Assembly (NCBI RefSeq): GCF_002097535.1
Contig: NZ_CP020772.1
Span: 868,001 to 932,000 of the forward strand
DNA: 64,000 nt
From: Halobacillus mangrovi
GTDB lineage: Bacteria > Bacillota > Bacilli > Bacillales > Halobacillaceae
Direction: 5' to 3'
Under the pieces are notes generated by a model. It ran no database searches, was not told the origin of the DNA, and saw only the letters and a program-made list of their open reading frames with translations. Positions 54,103 through 61,982 of this stretch are shown one piece after another; the first letter of the stretch is position 1, and every line of letters starts with the position of its first letter. A program made the translations under genes and the position numbers.

Positions 54103-55470
54103 TTATTGAGCGCTGTTATTTTTCTGTAAGACTTTCAATCCGTTCCCCATATCGGAGCCAAGAATATAGTTCCGATCAACGAATACACCCCAGAAGTAAG
54201 CATTTTCCGGCACGTATTTCCCTATTTGAACCGGGTTGCTAGGGTCAGTAATATCAACGGCTCTGATCCCTCCAGCATAGTGAGAGAGATAAAGCGTGTT
54301 ACCGTGTACCTTAGGATCGTGAACGGTATTAGCAAAAGTTACACCATCTTCAATGTTATCAACCAGATCCGTTTTAAAGGTGCTCAACAGTTTTGGATTA
54401 CTTTTATCACTAATGTCAAAAATTCTTGTGTACCCATAAGATTCTTCATAGCCTACTCGGGTAGGGTTATAGACTTCCCTCGTCTCGATTAACACATTGC
54501 CGCCTTTAGCAAGAGCAGAGGAGTGTGCAGAACCTTGCACATCAGAAGCGTACTCCGTTCTTCCTTCAAATTTTACGTTGTAAGGGTCAGAGATATCGAG
54601 GATGATGGTGCCAAGATCCCAAAAGGATAATAAAGCGGTGTCTCCATTGTTATCAGTCATCGTACTATGGTTGAAGACCGGGCGGGTTTTTCCATCGGGA
54701 GCATCCCAGTGATAGCCATTAAAATCATCCGATACCTCAGGAAGCGAACGAGGATCGAATTCATAGATCGTTTTGGGTTCTGCAGGGTTAGATACGTCTA
54801 CAAGTTGGAAATCCATCGATTCTCCATGGGTAAAATAATCAGCATATGGATTGGCTGCCAGTACAAACGGCTTGCCTTCTTTTACTGTAAGATACAGTTC
54901 ATGAGTACCCGGTACACGCTTGTCCACTTCCCAGAAGCCTAGCTTTTCAGGAGCTTCAGGTTTGGTAACATCATAAAGAAGGAATCCCCCTTGAGAATCT
55001 GGATGGTCTCGATCCAATTGCTGGACACTGACCACAGCCAGATCACCTTTGAAGTGTGGAGTGTTCACAGTCTTAACGATGACTTTTTCCTGCCACGTTC
55101 CTGAGATATCATCAGCAAACTTGGCAATCTCAACAGGATTGGAAGGGTCTTTCATATCAAAAACCCTGACTCCACCATTCCCGCCTCCACTTACGTGGGT
55201 ACCTAAATAGGCATAACCTTTGTGAGCATAAACGTCAGCGGGCGAATTTTTCACGCCGTCATATTCTTTCAGCTGGGCACTAGCGACCTCTTGCCAATTT
55301 CCCAGGTTCTTATTTCCTTCAAGGACTGGGATCGCGTTTAAGTTGTCCCCTTCATTCGCTCCTTTTTCGGCAAGCGAATCGTCCAGCATGTCGTGAGCGA
55401 AAGTAGTCGGTACCGTAGAAAATACCAGACACCCAGCAAGAGCTGAGGTCAGAATAGCCTTCTTGTTCAT
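54103..55470 (-). CDS. Secreted LVIVD-repeat (beta-propeller) protein
   Basis: A protein of 455 residues with a signal peptide (MNKKAILTSALAGCLVFSTV, cut near PTTFAHD). The mature chain contains repeats of the form VxVFDMxDPSNPVEIAKF, LLYDVTKPEAPEKLGFW, LVDVSNPAEPKTIYEF, IFDISDKSNPKLLSTF and AVDITDPSNPVQIGKY. These LVIVD repeats form a beta-propeller in predicted bacterial surface proteins. No catalytic residue can be named. It stands alone between two terminators. Confidence 0.85.
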   Translation of the reverse strand: MNKKAILTSALAGCLVFSTVPTTFAHDMLDDSLAEKGANEGDNLNAIPVLEGNKNLGNWQEVASAQLKEYDGVKNSPADVYAHKGYAYLGTHVSGGGNGGVRVFDMKDPSNPVEIAKFADDISGTWQEKVIVKTVNTPHFKGDLAVVSVQQLDRDHPDSQGGFLLYDVTKPEAPEKLGFWEVDKRVPGTHELYLTVKEGKPFVLAANPYADYFTHGESMDFQLVDVSNPAEPKTIYEFDPRSLPEVSDDFNGYHWDAPDGKTRPVFNHSTMTDNNGDTALLSFWDLGTIILDISDPYNVKFEGRTEYASDVQGSAHSSALAKGGNVLIETREVYNPTRVGYEESYGYTRIFDISDKSNPKLLSTFKTDLVDNIEDGVTFANTVHDPKVHGNTLYLSHYAGGIRAVDITDPSNPVQIGKYVPENAYFWGVFVDRNYILGSDMGNGLKVLQKNNSAQ

Positions 55471-55740
55471 AAAATATCCCCCTTATGTAATTTCCTACCA
55501 AAATATAACATAAGAGTAGTTTAATTTCATCAATATTCAGAAAAATAGAACAAATGGATAGAACGTGAGGTAGGAATTTAATCCCGGATTATTTACCATT
55601 TTGGGTAGTAGACGAATGAAAAGGTGAAAAAAGCCACAATAGGAGGAATAATGAACTATACCAAAATCTGTCACCTCAGGTCATCCAGATTCTGGATGAC
55701 CTGAGGTGATTCTAAGGTGATTCTAATTTAATGCAAAAAA
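55471..55740. other. Intergenic region with a short cut-off reading frame and hairpin copy 10
   Basis: AT-rich sequence upstream of the LVIVD gene. AGGAGGAATAATG at 55641-55653 looks like a start, but the frame ends after about 17 codons inside hairpin copy 10. A direct duplication, AGGTGATTCTA twice, lies directly after the hairpin. Nothing else is seen. Confidence 0.4.
55671..55709. repeat. Hairpin family copy 10
   Basis: TCACCTCAGGTCATCCAGA and TCTGGATGACCTGAGGTGA pair perfectly around one T. It lies beyond the terminator of the minus-strand DsbA-like gene, after a start codon on the plus strand, with no T tract. Confidence 0.92.
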
Positions 55741-55744
55741 CAAA

Positions 55745-55779
55745 AAAGCTGCATGTTCCGCTCATGGAACATGCAGCTA
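55745..55779 (-). terminator. Intrinsic terminator of the DsbA-like gene
   Basis: AGCTGCATGTTCC and GGAACATGCAGCT pair perfectly; on the minus strand TTTTTTG follows the stem. Confidence 0.88.
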
Positions 55780-55785
55780 TCAATA

Positions 55786-56511
55786 TTATTTTGCATCGTT
55801 TGGGGGAACTTCGCATCCGTCTTCTGTACATGCAGCATCTGCTTCTGTAGACAGGTCTTCAAATGGAGAGGATTTTTTTTCTTCATCTAATGCTTTCTGT
55901 AACCCTTGAACAAACACTTCTGTCGGCTGCGCTCCAGATACCGCGTATTTACGGTTGATTACAAAGAAAGGAACGCCCTGAACACCGATTTGATAAGCCT
56001 CGTTTTCTTCCGCTCGTACCACTTCCGTATAATCCGAGCCTTCTAGAACCCCGTCAACTTCTCCGCGATCCAAACCAACCTCACGCGCAAGGTCGGCAAT
56101 CGTTTTGTGATCACCAAGATCTTTAGATTCTGTCAACACTCCTTTGAAAAATTGTTCTGTGACTTCTTTGCCCAATCCTTTCGTTTCTGCAAATTTAGCC
56201 ACGCGATGGGCATCAAATGTATTCGTTGGGATCATAGTATCGAAATGGAAATCAAGACCGACCATCTTCGCTTGTTCGGTCATATTGCGAGTCATTTCTT
56301 TTGCTTCATCCACGCTTTTTCCGTACTTGGCAGCTAATTTCTCATGCATGTTCTGCCCTGTGTTGCGTTTAGCCTCTGGATCGAGCTCAAAGCTTTTATA
56401 CTCCACTTCAACTTCAGCGGACTCAGGCAGCTGACTGAGCGCCTCTTCTAACCGTCTTTTACCGATATAACAAAAAGGACAGACGAAATCTGACCATACT
56501 TCTATTTTCAT
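55786..56511 (-). CDS. DsbA family oxidoreductase (FrnE/YwbO-like)
   Basis: A protein of 241 residues from the ATG at 56511, after GAGGTGAAG. The thioredoxin-fold start MKIEVWSDFVCPFCYIGKRR carries the active site Cys11-Pro-Phe-Cys14. A helical insertion and the cis-Pro loop GVQGVPFFVINRKYAVSG follow. A C-terminal tail with CTEDGC adds a second Cys pair. There is no signal peptide, so it acts in the cytoplasm, as FrnE proteins do in oxidative stress defence. Substrates are unknown. Confidence 0.88.
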   Translation of the reverse strand: MKIEVWSDFVCPFCYIGKRRLEEALSQLPESAEVEVEYKSFELDPEAKRNTGQNMHEKLAAKYGKSVDEAKEMTRNMTEQAKMVGLDFHFDTMIPTNTFDAHRVAKFAETKGLGKEVTEQFFKGVLTESKDLGDHKTIADLAREVGLDRGEVDGVLEGSDYTEVVRAEENEAYQIGVQGVPFFVINRKYAVSGAQPTEVFVQGLQKALDEEKKSSPFEDLSTEADAACTEDGCEVPPNDAK

Positions 56512-56628
56512 TATCACTTCACCTCTTCGTTAATGATACCTCTTCATTTTATAATGAACCATTTATTGAAATCCATGATTCTGTTTTGTAGGTCCTCTGC
56601 GTATAGTAGGTACAAAGGAGGGGAGTAC

Positions 56629-57000
56629 ATGGGGATCATAATGATCAAAATATCCTCGGTGTATTTTGCGATAGGGGTGGCAATCGGCTATTATATGTCC
56701 ATCGTTCATGATTATGCATTGACCCCTGTGCATGTCCACATCAACCTGTTAGGCTGGACAGCACTCATGCTTGCTGGAATTATCTATCATCTTTTTCCGG
56801 ATCTGGGTGCTTCAAAGCTGGCAACCTTTCATTTTTGGTTTCATAACATTGGATTACCGATCATGATGATGGGGTTATTTTTTACCATCGCTTTGGAAAC
56901 TGAAGGTCTCGTGCCCATAATTGCTACGGGAGCGTCACTGACGGTCATCGGCATATTCCTATTCGTTTTCCATGTTGTCAAAAACTTAAAACCAAGCTGA
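56629..57000 (+). CDS. Small heme-oxidase-subunit-I-like membrane protein
   Basis: A protein of 123 residues from the ATG at 56629, after AAAGGAGGGGAG. It has four hydrophobic segments. PVHVHINLLGWTALMLAGII with His35 and His37, YHLFP with His54, and FHFWFHNIG with His68 and His72 resemble the heme-binding helices of cytochrome oxidase or NO reductase subunit I, but only about a third of that length. Short proteins of this type occur in Bacillus and are often annotated as cytochrome oxidase-like. The function is not established. Divergent from the DsbA-like gene across 117 bases. Confidence 0.7.
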   Translation: MGIIMIKISSVYFAIGVAIGYYMSIVHDYALTPVHVHINLLGWTALMLAGIIYHLFPDLGASKLATFHFWFHNIGLPIMMMGLFFTIALETEGLVPIIATGASLTVIGIFLFVFHVVKNLKPS

Positions 57001-57025
57001 ACCACCCCACATCAGGGTGGTTTTC
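57000..57025 (+). terminator. Short intrinsic terminator
   Basis: AACCACCC and GGGTGGTT pair around CACATCA; TTCCTAAT follows. It begins at the stop codon. Confidence 0.65.
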
Positions 57026-57187
57026 CTAATTCCATCGTATTCTCTTTATCTCCTCCAGCTCAGGTAAGTTGCGAACCCTAAACGACAGTCCATACGCTGT
57101 TGTTTGAGGCGCTTCCATCTTACCTTTATTTGGTCGAATGGACACACAGTTATAGTTAGGAATGGCTGTCTCATTTATATTATTCAT
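57026..57187 (-). CDS. Possible 53-residue protein or gene remnant
   Basis: An open frame on the minus strand from the ATG at 57187. The product (MNNINETAIPNYNCVSIRPN, then KGKMEAPQTTAYGLSFRVRN and LPELEEIKRIRWN) has protein-like composition, but no ribosome site lies at a normal distance. It may be the end of a lost gene. The rest of the gap 57188-57307 is AT-rich with no feature. Confidence 0.3.
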   Translation of the reverse strand: MNNINETAIPNYNCVSIRPNKGKMEAPQTTAYGLSFRVRNLPELEEIKRIRWN

Positions 57188-57307
57188 TATGAAATTACCG
57201 GTTAAATCCTATAGGAAGAGTTTTTTTACTGTTATTTTTAAGCCGGTAACGATATAGTCGCGTAACTAATCTCCGTTAGAAATGGGTTCGTTAAGCTTAT
57301 GACAATT

Positions 57308-57433
57308 GGTGTGACTGGGAAACGGCGAGACTCCCGCTGTAGAAGGATCTAGGCGAGACCCCACAGAGAACGCAGCGAAAGAGGAGGATTGTCAGTTCCT
57401 ACGCAGGAAAGCGAGTCGTTTCCCAGTCGCGCC
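57308..57433 (+). repeat. 120-bp dispersed palindromic repeat, copy 3
   Basis: The core reads GCGAGACTCCCGCTGTAGAA, GGCGAGACCCCACAG, GAGGAGG and GCAGGAAAGCGAG. The outer arms GGTGTGACTGGGAAACG and CGTTTCCCAGTCGCGCC pair over 17 positions if two G-T pairs are allowed. This copy is the most diverged from copies 1 and 2 but in the same order. Confidence 0.82.
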
Positions 57434-57514
57434 ATAACTATTTTAAAGAGCGAGAAAAAACAAAGACACTCCAAATCCCTCATCCTTCGATTATAAAACC
57501 GAGGAGGGATTGCG

Positions 57515-58363
57515 GTGATAAAATTGGTAGAGTTGATAGATCGAAGCGTAAACAACATGGGAGACGTCGAAGAGCGAGTCGCTGAAAAAGCAGCTCAATT
57601 GATTTCGATGGCCTATATGGAAGGGATTTTTGTACAAATCTCTTCAGGCTACCGATCGTTAGAAGAGCAGGCAAGGTTATACGGAAAAGGACGCCCATCC
57701 TATAGTTGGAATGGGAGGAACTATGGCCAAAGTGGAAATATTGTCACTTATGCAAAGCCGGGAGAAAGTATCCATAATAAAGGAAGGGCGATTGACTTTT
57801 TTCTCGTATCTAAAGACGGCCGAACAGCTTTGTGGAAAGTGGACAAAAATTGGTATCGCGTTGGAGCAATTGGGAAATCATTAGGTTTCACGTGGGGAGG
57901 CGATTGGAAAAGTTTTAAAGATTATCCCCATTTGGAGTTAGCTCCTGAATCTTCTTCATCAACTGTACTAAAGAGAGGAGACAGAGGGGAAGAAGTCAAA
58001 AAACTACAGCGGCAGTTGAAAGAGTTGGGATATTCGCTAGGGGGTTATGGCGTCGACGGAAGCTTTGGTAAAATAACGGCCTCATCTGTTCGAGATTTCC
58101 AAAAGGATGCCGGGATAAAAGTTGATGGCATTGCCGGTCCTATAACGAGAAAAATACTCGATGAATCCGTATATCCAGGGAAGCCCGTAAGAGCAGGCAC
58201 CAAAGGGGAGGCGGTAAAGAGAATACAGAAAGTCATTGGCGTTAAGACAGATGGCTTGTTTGGTCCAAAGACAGAATCTGCTGTTCGAAAGTTCCAAACG
58301 AATTCTGGGATTGAAGTTGATGGGATCGTTGGTCCAATTACTTGGAGTCATTTATTCTCATAA
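57515..58363 (+). CDS. M15-family peptidoglycan endopeptidase with two peptidoglycan-binding domains
   Basis: A protein of 282 residues that starts with GTG after GAGGAGGG. The catalytic domain (about 1-145) has SSGYRSLEEQARLYGKGRPS, GESIHNKGRAIDFFLVSKDG and DYPHLELAP: the His, Asp and His that bind zinc in L-Ala-D-Glu peptidases of the CwlK/phage endolysin group. Two PG-binding type 1 repeats follow, from about 150 (VLKRGDRGEEVKKLQRQLKE) and 222 (VRAGTKGEAVKRIQKVIG). No signal peptide is visible, as in phage lysins that need a holin, yet no phage gene is nearby. Export may be non-classical, or the enzyme may act at mother-cell lysis. Confidence 0.85.
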   Translation: MIKLVELIDRSVNNMGDVEERVAEKAAQLISMAYMEGIFVQISSGYRSLEEQARLYGKGRPSYSWNGRNYGQSGNIVTYAKPGESIHNKGRAIDFFLVSKDGRTALWKVDKNWYRVGAIGKSLGFTWGGDWKSFKDYPHLELAPESSSSTVLKRGDRGEEVKKLQRQLKELGYSLGGYGVDGSFGKITASSVRDFQKDAGIKVDGIAGPITRKILDESVYPGKPVRAGTKGEAVKRIQKVIGVKTDGLFGPKTESAVRKFQTNSGIEVDGIVGPITWSHLFS

Positions 58364-58380
58364 AAAAATTTTTTATTTAT

Positions 58381-58411
58381 CTCAGGTCATCAGATGTTTA
58401 GATGACCTGAG
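58381..58411. repeat. Hairpin family copy 11 (shorter)
   Basis: CTCAGGTCATC and GATGACCTGAG pair perfectly around a 9-base loop that differs from the family (AGATGTTTA). It begins 18 bases after the endopeptidase stop. Confidence 0.85.
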
Positions 58412-58540
58412 GTGGTATCGATTTCAACCATTTTATGGGACTTTTTAGCTGGTTGACATTTATTATCGATTTTAGAATAATAACACTGAATATTTATTTA
58501 ATTCAAATTTTTCAAAAAAGAATATTTTTTTAATAGAAAA

Positions 58541-58554
58541 TGTTAACGCTTACA
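58541..58554 (+). promoter_or_regulatory. cre-like site before the acetate permease operon
   Basis: TGTTAACGCTTACA matches the cre consensus except for one T in place of A. It lies 20 bases before the first ATG. Confidence 0.5.
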
Positions 58555-58573
58555 CAGTTAGGAGAGGAAACAC

Positions 58574-58759
58574 ATGTTTATACCAATCATTTTAGCTATC
58601 GTTACCATTTTTTCTGTCGTATTTGCCTTAAAGAAAAAACAACCTATATTCTTTGCGCTTCCGGTCGTAGCCATCCTAGGGATCGTTGTTGTAAAAATTG
58701 CTATGGTCCCGATGCCGTTTTGGGAGACGATTCAGTTTATTTTTGATTTAAGAGGATAG
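58574..58759 (+). CDS. 61-residue membrane protein in the acetate permease operon
   Basis: AGGAGAGG lies 6 bases before the ATG. The product (MFIPIILAIVTIFSVVFALK onwards) has two hydrophobic segments at about 2-18 and 25-45, separated by a KKKQ turn, and ends MPFWETIQFIFDLRG. It lies 33 bases before the DUF485 gene in the same direction. No family was recognised; it could be a small partner of the permease. Confidence 0.6.
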   Translation: MFIPIILAIVTIFSVVFALKKKQPIFFALPVVAILGIVVVKIAMVPMPFWETIQFIFDLRG

Positions 58760-58792
58760 TGGATCATTCCTTCTTTGAAAGGAGGTGAGAAA

Positions 58793-59089
58793 TTGAGAAA
58801 AATTGATCGTGCTACGGCGAATGCATATTTCCGAATCCGGACTACGTTGATTGTCATTTACTTGTCCATTGGTTTTCTAGTTTCATTTGGTGTTGTGTTT
58901 TTTGCCCGTGACCTTTCATCCTTTAGTGTAATGGGAGTCCCCTTTCATTATTACATGGGATCTCAAGGGGCCATCGTTACATTCATTATTCTTTTATTTG
59001 TGAATGCAAAAGTCAGTGATGTCGTAGATAAAAAGTTCGGCATTACTCCTGAACAAATCGAACAAAAAGACAAAGTTGTGAATCAATAG
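58793..59089 (+). CDS. DUF485 membrane protein
   Basis: A protein of 98 residues. The TTG at 58793 was chosen because GGAGGTGA lies 6 bases before it. Two membrane segments (about 22-44 and 61-81) frame VPFHYYMGSQGAIVTFIILL. DUF485 genes regularly precede actP-type permeases (YjcH in E. coli), and their product is thought to assist the permease. The permease starts 15 bases after its stop. Confidence 0.85.
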   Translation: MRKIDRATANAYFRIRTTLIVIYLSIGFLVSFGVVFFARDLSSFSVMGVPFHYYMGSQGAIVTFIILLFVNAKVSDVVDKKFGITPEQIEQKDKVVNQ

Positions 59090-59104
59090 GTTAGGAGGAG
59101 AGGT

Positions 59105-60763
59105 ATGGACGCTCAGTTTCTTGTTTCCCTTGCTTTAATCGTTGCAACATTCGCTTTGTATATAGGGATTGCCATCTATAACAAAGCGAAAGCAACATCT
59201 GATTTTTACGTGGCCAGCCGAGGGGTGCCGCCTGTATTTAACGGAATGGCGATCGGAGCCGACTGGATGAGTGCAGCTTCGTTCATTGGGCTTGCAGGAA
59301 CCGTCATGATCCTTGGATATGATGGACTGGCCTATATAATGGGATGGACAGGCGGTTATTTACTATTAACCTTCCTGCTTGCTCCACAGCTGAGAAAATC
59401 TGGACGCTACACAGTACCAGAATTTATCGGGGATCGTTACAAAAGCGATTTCGCACGTCTGATCGCGGCAGTAGCGACCATCATTATCAGTTTTACATAC
59501 TCGATTGGACAATTGTCAGGTTCGGGTGTCGTTATTGGCAGACTGCTTGAAGTCAATACGGTGATCGGTACATTAATCGGAGTCGTGCTTATCGCTTTTT
59601 ATTCCGCACTCGGCGGGATGAAGGGGATTACCTGGACGCAGGTAGCTCAGTATTTAGTTCTTATTATTGCTTACTTGATTCCGGTTATTTTCATGTCGAT
59701 GCAGCTCACTCAAAACCCGCTGCCGTGGCTTTCTTACGGTGAAGTGATTTCAGAGATGAAGGTCATCGATCAGGAATTAGGGATCTCAGAATACATCGTT
59801 CCATTTACAGAAGGAAGCAAATGGCAGTTTATTGCATTAATGTTCACATTGATGGCAGGAACGGCAGGCTTACCTCACGTTATCGTTCGTTTTTATACAG
59901 TAAGGACGATGAAAGCGGCACGCTGGAGTGGGGCATGGGCGTTACTGTTCATTGGATTGCTTTATTTGTCTGCTCCAGCTTACGCGGCTTTTTCACGCTT
60001 CATTTTGATGACCGAAGTAGCCGGTTCCTCTCTGAACAACCTCCCCGCATGGACTCAAGCCTGGGTCGATACAGGCCGCCTGTCTTTGGCTGATGGGAAT
60101 GGTGATGGGATTCTGCAATGGACAGAGCTTGTCATCAGCAACGATATTGTAGTTATGGCAACCCCGGAAATAGCCAATCTGGGTATTTTCGTCATAGGTT
60201 TAATGGCTGCAGGAGCGATGGCAGCTGCCCTATCAACAGCAGGTGGATTGATGATCGCCATCTCTGCGGCTCTTTCTCACGATATTTACTACCGTTCCAT
60301 CAATCCGAAAGCGACGGAACAGAAGCGTTTAGCGGTAGGAAGAATTACGATCGTACTTGCAACAGTAATCGCTGGTTTGGTTGCATTGAATCCTCCAGGA
60401 GCGATCACCCAAATTGTTGCCTGGGCATTCGCACTTGCCTCAGGAACCTTCTTCCCTGCGCTCTTGCTTGGAGTCTGGTGGAAGCGGGCAAATGGCCCGG
60501 GTGTGGTTGCCGGAATGCTCGTTGGTTTAGGCGTGACACTTACGTATATATTCGCAGCTAAGTATGGAGGCTTCACGATTCTTGGCATCATCGATACAGG
60601 TGCAGGAGTCTTCGGGGCTGCCGCTGCCTTAATAACGAATGTAGTGGTTTCCTTGTTGACACCACCGCCATCTAAGAAGATCCAGGAAGAAGTCACAAAT
60701 CTTCGCTACCCAGAACAAATCGAATACAAAGACGGAGAAGTATGGGTGAAAGACGCAAAATAA
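59105..60763 (+). CDS. actP: Sodium:solute symporter, acetate permease (ActP-like)
   Basis: A protein of 552 residues with about 13 membrane segments. Typical ActP sequences are DFYVASRGVPPVFNGMAIGA, DWMSAASFIGLAGTVM, GRYTVPEFIGDRYKS and LPHVIVRFYTVRTMKAARWS. It imports acetate or other short carboxylates with Na+ or H+. AGGAGGAG lies before the ATG. With the cre-like site upstream, its expression should fall when sugar is plentiful. Acetate is the most likely substrate, but pyruvate or propionate cannot be excluded. Confidence 0.85.
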   Translation: MDAQFLVSLALIVATFALYIGIAIYNKAKATSDFYVASRGVPPVFNGMAIGADWMSAASFIGLAGTVMILGYDGLAYIMGWTGGYLLLTFLLAPQLRKSGRYTVPEFIGDRYKSDFARLIAAVATIIISFTYSIGQLSGSGVVIGRLLEVNTVIGTLIGVVLIAFYSALGGMKGITWTQVAQYLVLIIAYLIPVIFMSMQLTQNPLPWLSYGEVISEMKVIDQELGISEYIVPFTEGSKWQFIALMFTLMAGTAGLPHVIVRFYTVRTMKAARWSGAWALLFIGLLYLSAPAYAAFSRFILMTEVAGSSLNNLPAWTQAWVDTGRLSLADGNGDGILQWTELVISNDIVVMATPEIANLGIFVIGLMAAGAMAAALSTAGGLMIAISAALSHDIYYRSINPKATEQKRLAVGRITIVLATVIAGLVALNPPGAITQIVAWAFALASGTFFPALLLGVWWKRANGPGVVAGMLVGLGVTLTYIFAAKYGGFTILGIIDTGAGVFGAAAALITNVVVSLLTPPPSKKIQEEVTNLRYPEQIEYKDGEVWVKDAK

Positions 60764-60786
60764 AATACTATGATGAAAAAAAACAC

Positions 60787-60823
60787 CCCCTCAGGTCATC
60801 CAGATTCTGGATGACCTGAGGGG
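60787..60823. repeat. Hairpin family copy 12, after the acetate permease
   Basis: CCCCTCAGGTCATCCAGA and TCTGGATGACCTGAGGGG pair perfectly around one T. It lies between the permease stop and the convergent glycerate kinase, with A-rich and T-rich sides. Confidence 0.93.
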
Positions 60824-60836
60824 TTATTTGTGGGAT

Positions 60837-61964
60837 TTATTTATTCCATAAATTTAGGATTTGTTTTGTTGTATGTCTTATATTATTGTATGCTGTACTG
60901 TGATCGAGGGCTTCTGTTAACGAACATGGGCCGGATTGGATCGAGAAGACGGCCGTCAATCCTTCGTAGGACCCTTCTACATCGACAACTCCTGCCATCG
61001 CTACAGCAGGCACATCATAGTTCCTAGCAATTTTCCCTACAGAGACAGGCACTTTCCCGTGAGCGGATTGCGTATCTAAGCTTCCTTCACCCGTCAACAC
61101 GAGATCTGCATCTTCTACAAGGTTTTCCAAACCTACTAATTCTGCTATCACATCAAATCCTGATTTCATCTCAGCTCCGAGAACTCCAGCTAGAGCTCCG
61201 CCAAGTCCCCCGGCAGCTCCAGCGCCTTGAATTTCTTGCAAGTTTTTTTCTGTGGCCGCTTGTACGACCCGGGAAAAGCGCTCCAGTCCTGCATCAAGCT
61301 GCTTTACGTCCTGTTCAGTTGCGCCTTTCTGCGGCCCGTATACATAAGCCGCTCCATTCTTACCGTAAAAAGGGTTCGTGACATCTGAAGCAATCGTGAT
61401 GGAACATTCGGCAAGCTCTTCCATCACTTCGCCATCATCCATACCATCGATTTCTGTTAAGATATTTCGATTATAAGGAAGAAGCTGACCGGAGGAATCG
61501 AAAAAGCGAAATCCTAGTGCTTGTAAAAGCCCTGTGCCGGCGTCAGTAGTTGCACTGCCGCCCAGCGACACAACGAGGTCGCGGCAGCCTTTTTCGATGG
61601 CAGTACGAATTTGCTCGCCTAGTCCATAGGAGTTTAATGCAAAAGGGTTACGCTTCTCATCAGGAACGAGAGTGATCCCAGTACTTCTGGCGCATTCGAT
61701 AAATGCGGCATCTTTCCCGTTATAGGGAAGGATTACAAAGCTGGTATCAATGACATTACCTCCAGGACCATTGACTTTCACGGGGATCTCCTTCGATACC
61801 CATTTTTTCAATGCCTCAATAGATCCTTCTCCTCCGTCTGCCATAGGGACCGTGACTACATGAGCTTCAGCATGGGCGCATTGAACACCTTCAGCCATCG
61901 CTTCGCTTACTTGAGAAGCAGAAAGAGATCCCTTAAAAGAATCTGGAGCGATCACAATTTTCAT
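60837..61964 (-). CDS. Glycerate kinase (GarK/GlxK family)
   Basis: A protein of 375 residues from the ATG at 61964, 9 bases after GGAGG. The start MKIVIAPDSFKGSLSASQVS, ADGGEGSIEALKKWV, DLVVSLGGSATTDAGTGLLQ and AGAAGGLGGALAGVLGAEMK are all family marks; LTGEGSLDTQSAHGK is near the active site. It phosphorylates D-glycerate for entry into glycolysis. It lies 18 bases after the GH13_18 gene on the same strand, so the glycerate probably comes from a glycosylglycerate. It is also possible that it serves the glycolate route elsewhere. Confidence 0.92.
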   Translation of the reverse strand: MKIVIAPDSFKGSLSASQVSEAMAEGVQCAHAEAHVVTVPMADGGEGSIEALKKWVSKEIPVKVNGPGGNVIDTSFVILPYNGKDAAFIECARSTGITLVPDEKRNPFALNSYGLGEQIRTAIEKGCRDLVVSLGGSATTDAGTGLLQALGFRFFDSSGQLLPYNRNILTEIDGMDDGEVMEELAECSITIASDVTNPFYGKNGAAYVYGPQKGATEQDVKQLDAGLERFSRVVQAATEKNLQEIQGAGAAGGLGGALAGVLGAEMKSGFDVIAELVGLENLVEDADLVLTGEGSLDTQSAHGKVPVSVGKIARNYDVPAVAMAGVVDVEGSYEGLTAVFSIQSGPCSLTEALDHSTAYNNIRHTTKQILNLWNK

Positions 61965-61982
61965 TTGAAAAACCTCCAAACC

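Noticed and set aside
57056..57072. CCAGCTCAGGTAAGTT as a possible hairpin-family fragment
   Set aside because: Only six or seven bases match the arm and no complementary arm is nearby.
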